Source: Bog-756 sp963699345
GTDB taxonomy: Bacteria > Actinomycetota > Acidimicrobiia > Acidimicrobiales > RAAP-2
Direction: 5' to 3'
DNA length: 64,000 nt
Assembly: GCA_963699345.1 (NCBI GenBank)
Contig: CAVOTL010000007.1
Location: 434,001-498,000 of the forward strand
Shown: positions 57,688 through 64,000 of the stretch, piece after piece
Position numbering within the stretch: position 1 is the first letter of the stretch
How the letters are laid out: the number at the start of each line of letters is the position of its first letter
Position numbers and translations under genes: made by a program
The notes under the pieces: model-generated
Told to the model about the DNA's origin: nothing
The model's database searches: none
What the model saw: the letters and a program-made list of their open reading frames with translations, nothing else

Positions 57688-59118
57688 TCACCACTCGCCC
57701 GGCGGAGGTTCGAGTCCGACCAACGAGGTGGCGATCCGGTCGGCATGGTCGGCCAGCTCCCCGTAACGACGGACCGTCCCGGCATCGGGTTCGGTCCGAC
57801 CCACCACCGGGTCCATGTCCTCGAGATCCCAGCCCTCGCCCAGGGCCCGCGACCCGAGCAGCGCGGCGCCGGCCGACGCCGCCTGACCCGAGCGCCGCCA
57901 CCGGGCCGGGAGGCCCGTGACCCCGGTCAGCACCTCCACCCAGGCGGACGTGGTCGCCCCTCCCCCGGCCAGGCCCAGGCCCACCAGCCCGGGTCCGGGG
58001 GGACAGCGTCCGGCCATCCGCCCCAGACAGCGCTGGATGTCCCGGGCCACCGACTCGAACACCGCCCGGGCCAGGTCGGCGGGTCCGTGGGTGTCGCTCA
58101 GCCCGACGAAGCCGCCCGCCGCCCCGGGGCGCCACCACGGGGCCCGGGCGCCCCCGAGCCACGGGACGGCGGTCACCCCCCGGGCCCCCGGTGGGCTCCC
58201 GGACGCCAGGTCGGCGAGTTCGTCCGGCGGGCGACCACACAGACGACCGAGCCAGTCGAGGAGGGATCCGGCCGCCGACAGACCCCCCTCCAGCTGCCAG
58301 CCGCCGTCGGCCGACCGGGTCGCCACCACCCCGTCGAGACCGGTGGGCGACCCGGCGTCGAGCGGCATCGACACGTTGGCCGTCGTCCCCCAGCTCACCA
58401 TCGGCCGGACCTCGGAGGCCCCGACGCCGAGCACCTCGCACTGCCGGTCGCCGGCCCCGATGACGACCGGGACGCCGGGCCGCAGACCGAGCTCGGACGC
58501 GGCGTCGGGCCGGGTCTCCCCGCAGACCCGGTCCGAGGCCACCACGGGGGCCAGCCGCGCCGCCACCCGGTGGAGCCCGGCGCCGGTCGGGTGGCCGACC
58601 ACGGACCCGACCGGGTCGTAGAACCCGGTGAGGGAGGCCAGCGTCGGATCGGTCGCCACCGTGCCGGTCAGCCGCCAGGCCACCGCGTCGCGCGGCGCCA
58701 GGATCCAGGCGCTCCGCTCCAGGTCGTCCCCCCGGTGGGCCGCCACCCAGGCCAGTCGGTCCGTCACGGTCACCGCGGCACCGGACCCGCTCGGCCGCCC
58801 GGATCCGGCGGTGGCCCGATGGTCCGACCACAGGATGCCCGGGCCGATCGGCCGGCCCGTGGCGTCGAAGAGCCCGAAGGTCTGACGGGCCCCGGTGCAC
58901 GCCACGGCCTCCACCGCCCCGAGCCGGCCCCGGTCGCCGGTCCGGAGCGCCGCGCAGGCGGCGACCACCGAATTCCACCAGTCAGCGGGATCCTGTTCGC
59001 GGGCCCCCGACACCGGCGCGTGCGTGCGCAGCGCGACGTGGGCCAGGTCGACCAGTCCGTCGGCCTCCCACAGGGCGGCCTTCACCCGGCTGGTCCCGAG
59101 GTCGAGGGTGAGGATCAC
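57688..59118 (-). CDS. FGGY-family carbohydrate kinase
   Basis: 476 residues from a GTG overlapping the aldolase stop (GTGA). N-terminal phosphate loop LTLDLGTSRVKAALWEADG, ACTGARQTFGLFDATGRPIGPGILWSDHRAT (about 89-120), RDAVAWRLTGTVATDPTLASLTGFYD, VPVVIGAGDRQCEVLGVGASE (adenosine-side Asp), MVSWGTTANVSMPLD, and GGLSAAGSLLDWLGRL and LGLAGGGATTSAWVEVLTGVTGLPARW near the end. This is the xylulokinase/gluconokinase-like group. Last gene of the sugar operon; it phosphorylates a pentose-, hexose- or sugar-acid-type substrate made upstream. Confidence 0.88.
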   Translation of the reverse strand: MILTLDLGTSRVKAALWEADGLVDLAHVALRTHAPVSGAREQDPADWWNSVVAACAALRTGDRGRLGAVEAVACTGARQTFGLFDATGRPIGPGILWSDHRATAGSGRPSGSGAAVTVTDRLAWVAAHRGDDLERSAWILAPRDAVAWRLTGTVATDPTLASLTGFYDPVGSVVGHPTGAGLHRVAARLAPVVASDRVCGETRPDAASELGLRPGVPVVIGAGDRQCEVLGVGASEVRPMVSWGTTANVSMPLDAGSPTGLDGVVATRSADGGWQLEGGLSAAGSLLDWLGRLCGRPPDELADLASGSPPGARGVTAVPWLGGARAPWWRPGAAGGFVGLSDTHGPADLARAVFESVARDIQRCLGRMAGRCPPGPGLVGLGLAGGGATTSAWVEVLTGVTGLPARWRRSGQAASAGAALLGSRALGEGWDLEDMDPVVGRTEPDAGTVRRYGELADHADRIATSLVGLEPPPGEW

Positions 59119-59885
59119 GGGGCGTGCACGATCCGGGCCAGTCGACCGGCCACCCCGGCCGGGTCCGGGTCCTCGATCACCACTCTCCCGATGGCCAGTC
59201 CGGCGCCTCCACCGGCCATGACGTCCCGGGCCAGGTCCGCCACCGGCTCGCCGTCCACCCGACGCGGCCCACCGAGGAAGAGCACCGGGACCCCCACCGA
59301 CCCGACCACCCGCCGGACCGCCCCGACCCGGGGTCCACCGGCCGGGACGTCGGGCACCGGGACCTTCAACAGGGGCGCCCCCAAGTCGTGGGCGATCACC
59401 GCCGCCAGCACCACGTCGTCGGTGCGTCGGGACATCGCGCCGGCCCGCCACACCACCGGCTCGATCAACGCCTCGAGTCCGGCGGAACGGGCGTCCTCGA
59501 GCACCCGACCGAGCAGCTCGATGGCCACGGCCCCCGACGGGTCGTCGGGGGCGATCCGGGTCATGAGCTTGACACCGGTCCACCCGTCGGCGGCCGCCCG
59601 GTCCACCGTCGCCACCAACCGGTCGTCGAGTTCGAACGCGGAGCCGGCCAATCCGGTCCGGTTGAGCGAGAGGTAGGTGCGCTGACCGGGTCGCAGGCCG
59701 CCACCGGCGGACAGGTCGCCCAGGGGCTGGGCGGTGGCCAGGATGCCGTCACAGTGGGCCACCGCGGCCCGCAACGCCGTGAGGTACGCGTCGTACCGCT
59801 CGATGGTGGCCACCCCGCGGGGCCGGTGGTCGGCGGCCAGGAGCAGCAGCCGCCGCCCCCGGTCGGCGTCGCCGCCCCCGGTCAC
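59115..59885 (-). CDS. Cgl0158-type (beta/alpha)8 barrel protein, aldolase-like
   Basis: 256 residues from a GTG overlapping the reductase stop. LLLLAADHRPRGVATIERYDAYLTALRAAVAHCDGILATAQPLGDL opens the barrel (the ADHxxRG motif of DeoC/LacD-like class I aldolases). TYLSLNRTGLAG, GVKLMTRIAPDDPSGAVAIELLGRVLEDARSAGLEALIEPVVW follow, the Lys in GVKLMTRI being a Schiff-base candidate, then DLGAPLLKVPVPD, VPVLFLGGPRRVDGEP and AGGGAGLAIGRVVIEDP near the phosphate end. Proteins of this type occur in inositol and sugar clusters of Corynebacterium. Activity unproven. Confidence 0.75.
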   Translation of the reverse strand: MTGGGDADRGRRLLLLAADHRPRGVATIERYDAYLTALRAAVAHCDGILATAQPLGDLSAGGGLRPGQRTYLSLNRTGLAGSAFELDDRLVATVDRAAADGWTGVKLMTRIAPDDPSGAVAIELLGRVLEDARSAGLEALIEPVVWRAGAMSRRTDDVVLAAVIAHDLGAPLLKVPVPDVPAGGPRVGAVRRVVGSVGVPVLFLGGPRRVDGEPVADLARDVMAGGGAGLAIGRVVIEDPDPAGVAGRLARIVHAP

Positions 59886-60781
59886 GGGCTCCCGCCCCCG
59901 AGGCCGGACAGCGCGAGCACGACCTTGGCCACCGAGGAGAAGTCCTCCCGGCCGTACCCGGCGACGGAGGCCGCGGTCAGCGCCTGTCGGGCCACCGCCG
60001 TGGTCGCCAGCGGCACGCCGGCCCGGGCCCCGTAGGCGAGGGCCAGGTCGAGGTCCTTGGCCATCAGGTCGGTCATGAAGCCCGGTCGCCATCCGTTCGA
60101 CGCCGGGCTCTCGGGCACCACGCCGGCCACCGGGAGCCGCGTGCGGACGGCCACGCAGTCACCGGTCGCATGGGTCAGGACCTCGTGCAACTTCTCCATG
60201 TCCACCCCCGACGTGAGGGCCAGGGCCGTGGCCTCGGAGGTGGCGAGCATCTGGGCGGCGTAGATCAGGTTGTTGCAGAGCTTGACGACCTGGCCCATCC
60301 CCGGACCGCCGACGTGGACGACGCGGGCGGCGAACGCGTCGAGGGCCGGGCGCACCCGGTCCAGGGTGGCGGCGTCCCCGCCGACCATCACGGTGAGCGT
60401 CCCCTGCTCGGCCCCGGCGGTGCCCCCCGACAGCGGGGCGTCGAGGAACCCGGCCCCGACTCCGGACACCCGCGCGTGCTGGGCCCGTGTCACCTCGGGA
60501 TCGATGGTGGAGCAGTCGACCACCACCTTGTCCGGACCGAGGGCGGGCAGCATGGAGGCCACCACCTCGGCGACCTGCGGGGAACTGGGGACGCACAGGA
60601 ACACGATGTCGGCGGCCCCGGCGACACCGGTCGGCGATCCGCCGTCCACGGCGCCGAGGGCCACGGCGCGGTCGATGGGGCCCCGCCCCCGCGAGGCCAC
60701 GGTGACCCGGTGCCCCGCCTCGAGGAGGTGGCGGGTCATGGGGAGGCCCATGGCCCCGAGCCCGACGAATCCGAGTTGCAT
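59882..60781 (-). CDS. 3-hydroxyisobutyrate-dehydrogenase-like NAD(P)-dependent reductase
   Basis: 299 residues from an ATG with GAGGAGG 7 nt upstream. MQLGFVGLGAMGLPMTRHLLEAGHRVTVASR is the Rossmann loop, FLDAPLSGGTAGAEQGTLTVMVGGD (about 126-150) holds the substrate-binding DAPVSGG-type motif, GMGQVVKLCNNLIYAAQMLATSEATAL (about 170-196) includes the catalytic Lys, and KDLDLALAYGARAGVPLATTAVARQALTAA completes the C-terminal helices. Family members reduce tartronate semialdehyde, 3-hydroxyisobutyrate or related beta-hydroxy acids; in a sugar operon a sugar-acid step is most plausible. Confidence 0.88.
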   Translation of the reverse strand: MQLGFVGLGAMGLPMTRHLLEAGHRVTVASRGRGPIDRAVALGAVDGGSPTGVAGAADIVFLCVPSSPQVAEVVASMLPALGPDKVVVDCSTIDPEVTRAQHARVSGVGAGFLDAPLSGGTAGAEQGTLTVMVGGDAATLDRVRPALDAFAARVVHVGGPGMGQVVKLCNNLIYAAQMLATSEATALALTSGVDMEKLHEVLTHATGDCVAVRTRLPVAGVVPESPASNGWRPGFMTDLMAKDLDLALAYGARAGVPLATTAVARQALTAASVAGYGREDFSSVAKVVLALSGLGGGSP

Positions 60782-60878
60782 CCTGTCCTCCTCGCCGGTG
60801 CGCGTCCGCGGTCCGGTGCCCGAGCGTGTCCCGGCCGCCGTCGCGCCCGGTGCGGTGTCTGGTGAGGCTACGTCGTCG

Positions 60879-62229
60879 TCACCCGGCGAACCGGGGCAAC
60901 CAGGACGCGGTGCCCGAGAGCAGTTCGTCGACCATGGACCCGGTCCGCTCCAGGTCGCCCCGGCCGGCCAGCGGGTCGAGCAGGAAGGCGGCCGTGGCAG
61001 TGGTCCGGTCCCCCCGGAGGGCGGCGTCGAGCGTCAACTCCGTGACCGCGGCATGGCGACGGACCAGTTCGGCGAAAGGGGGCGGCAGGGAGGCCGCGTC
61101 CCGGCCGCGCACACCCTCGCGCGTCCACCACGCAGATCGACTCCACCACCGGGCCGTCCGGCAGGTCGGGGACCTGGCCGGTGTTGGGGATGTTGACCGG
61201 GAGGGCCCGTGGCGTGCCGGTCACCAGGGAGTCGATCACCAGGGCCGGGAGCTCTCCCGACGCCCACGTCTGCAGTCCCTTGGTGCCGTCCAACCAGGCG
61301 TCGACGTCGGCCACGTAGCCGGCCTGGTGCCGTCGACGGGTCTCCATGGCGGTCAGCTCGACGTTGTAGCGCCCGCCCCACTGCGACTCCTCGGTGAGCA
61401 CCCAGGGGACGAACTCGGCCAGGTGCCGGTCACCCGCGGCCGGGACGGCCCCCCACCGTTCGAGGAAGTGGAGCGCCAGCGTGTGGCGCCGGCAGAAGTC
61501 GAGCGGCGAGAACTCCGGCGCGTCGGGGCGTCCCGGGTGCGGGGCCAGGGCCTCGAGGCCGCCGGCCTCCTCCACCATCCCCGACAGGAGGGCGAACCCG
61601 TCCTGCCCGTCGACGTCGAGCGCCGTCACCACAGGGAAGTGGTTCACCCCGGCCACCGTGGCGTCGATCGCCTCGGCCGGCTTCCCGAGGGCGATGGCCA
61701 GGTCGAGTGACCAGTTCCCGACCTCGTGGCACAGCCCGACCGCCCGGATGCCGGTCTCCCGACAGACGGCCCGGGTCAGGCAGGTCATCGGGTTGGTGAT
61801 GTTGAGGAGCCACGCGTCGGGGCACACCTCCACCATGTCCTCGGCGATCCCGAGCAGGACCGGCACGTTGCGCAGGGAGCGGTTGATCCCACCCGGGCCG
61901 ACCGTGTCCCCGACCGACTGGCGGAGGCCGTAGCGGGCCGGCACGTCCAGGTCCACGGCCATGGAGTCGAAGCCACCGGTGGAGATCGTCACGATCACGA
62001 AGTCGGCTCCCTCGAGCGACCGGCGCTGGTCGGTGGTGGTGGCGACGGTCGTGCGGGCGCCGAGCGCCTCGTCCAACCGGCGGGCGAGGGCCTCCATCTT
62101 CTCGAGTGGGGCCGGATCGATGTCCTCCAACACGAGATGGGCCCCGTGCAACGACGGGGTGCCGAGCAGGTCGGCCAGCAATTCCGGCGTCCACTGGTAG
62201 CTGCCACCGCCGATGATCGTGATCTGCAC
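60879..62229 (-). pseudogene. Glycoside hydrolase family 4, single frameshift
   Basis: GTG start at 62229. The NAD loop IIGGGSYQWTPELLADLL, FVIVTISTGGFDSMAVDLDVPARYGLRQSVGDTVGPGGINRSLRNVPVLLGI, NITNPMTCLTRAVC, GLCHEVGNW (the metal Cys/His) and GVNHF all mark GH4, which uses NAD+ and Mn2+ to cleave glycosides. The frame runs to ESICVVDARG near 61120. A 1-base indel there is followed by RGRDAASLPPPFAELVRRH and LDPLAGRGDLERTGSMVDELL to the stop at 60879. Only the last 75 residues are out of frame. Whether the bond cut is alpha or beta, and whether the sugar is phosphorylated, cannot be told. The single lesion may be a sequencing error. Confidence 0.88.
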
Positions 62230-62305
62230 GTCGCTCAGCGCCCCCCTCGGCCGACTGCCGTCTCCGTCACTCTACCGACGGGCCGGCGTCGGTTCCCGGT
62301 CCGGT

Positions 62306-63787
62306 TCACGCCACCGGTGACGGTCCCTCGGCGCCGCCGCGCGCCCAGCGGATCACCTGGCGGTAGGCCGCCGCCGAGTCGCGTCCGTCGGCGTCCGTGT
62401 CCAACCACCGGAACCCGCGGGGGCCACGCGCCCGGTCGATGCCGAAGATCCCGAAGCGCGGCTCGTAGGAACCCCACTCGTAGTTGTCCACCAACGACCA
62501 GTGGAGATAGGCGGTCACGGGCACGCCGGTGGCCACCGCGTCGACCACCGCGGCCACGTGCCCGGCCAGGTAGCGCGGCCGGTCCCAACCGTCGGTCCGA
62601 GGATGGTTCCGACCGTTGCGGACGCGGGTGCACATCCCGTTCTCCACCACCCACAGCGGCATGCCGGGCAGCAGCTCGTGCTGGTCCCGGCACCAGCGGG
62701 TCATCGCCGCGGGATCCGCCGCCACGTCCCAGATGGCCCGCGACGGCTCCCACTGCCGGCCGCCGGCGGTGGTGTGGCCCGGGAACCGCACCGAGTGCGC
62801 GGCGACGGGGTCGTACCAGTCGAACCCCGTGGCGTCGAGCGGCCGGTCCCCGGGCCCGGCGTAGACGGCGTCCAGCACCCGGCGGTCCGACGCCCGGCGC
62901 ATCCGTGTCCGCAGTGGGCCGCCCGGACCGCCGTAGGGCGAGACCGCCGCGAACAGGCGACGCAGTGCCGCCTCCACCCCCCCGTGCGCAGGGAACCGCT
63001 CGTCGTGGAGCCTCCTCCGCTCGTCGATCCAGGCGTCGACGTCGTGCCGGTCCACGCCGACGCTGCGGACCGTCAGCAGGTCGGTCAGCAGCCGGTCCTG
63101 CTCGTAGATGGAGGACGAGCTCGTGTTGACGGTCACCCGGGCGTCGGGCTGGATCCCGTGGATCGTCCGGTGGGCCAGGACGTGGGCCGTCAGCAGGTGG
63201 TCCAGGACGCGGAAGGCCTCGGTGAACGCCCCCGAGCGTCCCGGCGGGCACGCGCCCTGCACCCAGCCCATGAGCGACACGATGTTCGGCTCGTTGATGG
63301 TGATCCAGGTGCGGCACCGGCTGGCGAGGGTGCCCAGCACCCGGGCCACATGGGCGTCGAAGCGCTCGGGGGAGTCCGGGTCCAGCCAGAACTCCTCCCC
63401 CAGCCAGGCCGGGTGGGTGAAGTGGTGCAGCGACACGATCGGCTCCATCCCGCGGTCCCGACAGGCGTCGAGGATGGCGGCGTAGTGGTCCAGCGCCGAA
63501 TCGTCGAAGTCCCCCTCCGTCGGCTCGAGGCGGGGCCACTCGACGGACAGCCGGAAGGCCTCACAGCCGATGGAGGCCGCCCGGTCGAGTGCCTCTTCGG
63601 GATGGAGCCAGAAGTCGCAGGCGTTGCCCGATGGCTCGATCCGTCCGCCGGCCTCCCAGCGGGACCAGTTGTTGGCCGGCTCGCCCGGTCCGTTGAAGCC
63701 ACCCTCCACCTGGAACCCCGACGTCGCCACCCCGAAGACGAACTCGTCGGGAAGCGTCACCGGGCCGTCGGGTCGCACCGGGGTCAA
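62306..63787 (-). CDS. Glycoside hydrolase family 1 (beta-glucosidase-like)
   Basis: 493 residues from a TTG at 63787 (GTG at 63778 is an alternative). FVFGVATSGFQVEGG opens GH1. LSVEWPRLEPTEGDFDDSALDHY, MEPIVSLHHFTHPAW, the acid/base Glu in ITINEPNIVSLMGWVQGACPPG (about 162-183), TGFDWYDP, the nucleophile Glu in PLWVVENGMCT (about 389-399) and TAYLHWSLVDNYEWGSYEPRFGIFGID follow. The protein has no signal peptide, so it acts on imported disaccharides or glycosides. The aglycone-side loops differ from typical cellobiases. First gene of the five-gene sugar operon read towards 57.7 kb. Confidence 0.9.
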   Translation of the reverse strand: MTPVRPDGPVTLPDEFVFGVATSGFQVEGGFNGPGEPANNWSRWEAGGRIEPSGNACDFWLHPEEALDRAASIGCEAFRLSVEWPRLEPTEGDFDDSALDHYAAILDACRDRGMEPIVSLHHFTHPAWLGEEFWLDPDSPERFDAHVARVLGTLASRCRTWITINEPNIVSLMGWVQGACPPGRSGAFTEAFRVLDHLLTAHVLAHRTIHGIQPDARVTVNTSSSSIYEQDRLLTDLLTVRSVGVDRHDVDAWIDERRRLHDERFPAHGGVEAALRRLFAAVSPYGGPGGPLRTRMRRASDRRVLDAVYAGPGDRPLDATGFDWYDPVAAHSVRFPGHTTAGGRQWEPSRAIWDVAADPAAMTRWCRDQHELLPGMPLWVVENGMCTRVRNGRNHPRTDGWDRPRYLAGHVAAVVDAVATGVPVTAYLHWSLVDNYEWGSYEPRFGIFGIDRARGPRGFRWLDTDADGRDSAAAYRQVIRWARGGAEGPSPVA

Positions 63788-63859
63788 CGGGGTCTGACCA
63801 CCGGACGGGAGAGGCGCACGGCGTCATCTTGGCACCATGGCGGCCGGCGCGCCGCTGGT

Positions 63860-63865
63860 TAGGAT
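63860..63865 (+). promoter_or_regulatory. -10 element TAGGAT of the last leaderless gene
   Basis: TAGGAT, CCGGGG, then ATG at 63872, the same 6-nt spacing as at glnD and nagB. It points away from the sugar operon. Confidence 0.5.
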
Positions 63866-63871
63866 CCGGGG

Positions 63872-64000
63872 ATGGCGAGGCCCACGCTCCTCCACGTCAC
63901 CCAGGTGGCCGCGTACCGTGACGGGCCCGCCGGGGTCCACGGGGTGCTCGACCAGTCGGCCGCCGCCCTCACCCAGCTGGCCGAGTCCGCCGGACTCGAC
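63872..64000 (+). CDS. Partial gene, product not recognised, cut by the window end
   Basis: 43 codons are visible from an ATG placed at the leaderless distance from TAGGAT. The protein begins MARPTLLHVTQVAAYRDGPAGVHGVLD and continues QSAAALTQLAESAGLD, without hydrophobic character. No family could be assigned from the N-terminus alone. Divergent placement next to the GH1 gene means it could belong to the same sugar pathway or be its regulator. Confidence 0.6.
   Translation, partial: MARPTLLHVTQVAAYRDGPAGVHGVLDQSAAALTQLAESAGLD

Noticed and set aside
1..64000. CRISPR arrays, retrons, prophage genes, secondary-metabolite synthases
   Set aside because: No regularly spaced repeats, reverse transcriptase, phage structural genes, NRPS or PKS domains were seen on either strand.

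Overview
The window is high-GC (roughly 70%) DNA from an actinobacterium. Two DUF222/HNH and ERCC4-Lsr2 genes of actinobacterial type, coenzyme-F420-type enzymes (a Ddn-like protein, two LLM-class oxidoreductases), dense acyl-CoA metabolism and many leaderless gene starts (a TANNNT hexamer exactly 6 nt before ATG/GTG) point to Actinomycetota; a member of the Acidimicrobiia is my best guess, but the sequence alone does not prove it. No rRNA, CRISPR array or replication origin is visible.

1-13 kb: a damaged zone. Almost every gene (HNH endonuclease, ERCC4-Lsr2 nuclease, AI-2E permease, BNR-repeat protein, proline iminopeptidase-like hydrolase, VOC protein, GNAT, phytanoyl-CoA dioxygenase) is recognisable only by joining two or three reading frames. 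The part from 4.9 to 11.1 kb has lower GC, holds an IS110 remnant, and lies between an intact tRNA-Val(GAC) and a diverged fragment of its 3' half, so it looks like the remains of a tRNA-targeted island. The clustering of indels could be biological decay or poor sequence.

13-18.5 kb: housekeeping genes: tRNA-Cys, a glycosyltransferase, glnD (PII uridylyltransferase) and an exported L,D-transpeptidase. A truncated enoyl-CoA hydratase and a short AT-richer patch with an odd initiator-like tRNA-Met follow.

18.9-29.85 kb (minus strand): one long, mostly overlapping operon starting at a leaderless promoter next to tRNA-Leu. It encodes two methyltransferase-like proteins, five GT4 glycosyltransferases of two paralogous types, a Wzm/Wzt-type ABC polysaccharide exporter and, unexpectedly, a ClpP protease with a complete catalytic triad. 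It should build and export a surface glycan. The last two glycosyltransferase genes each carry one frameshift.

30-47 kb: lipid/acyl-CoA catabolism: Ddn-like protein, SDR, a complete branched-chain-type ABC importer with fused LivH-LivM permease, MaoC hydratases, a double-length acyl-CoA dehydrogenase (FadE34-like architecture), enoyl-CoA hydratase, acyl-CoA ligase, DMT permease, LLM oxidoreductase, thioesterase II.

47-57.5 kb: an LLM/VOC/zinc-alcohol-dehydrogenase operon divergent from nagB across a perfect 11-bp inverted repeat, a hydrolase, a TauD-type dioxygenase, and a second LIV-type transporter with no binding protein whose second ATPase is fused to an MFS transporter.

57.7-63.8 kb: a carbohydrate operon (GH1, GH4, 3-hydroxyisobutyrate-dehydrogenase-like reductase, Cgl0158-type aldolase, FGGY kinase). 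A new leaderless gene begins at 63872 and runs off the end.
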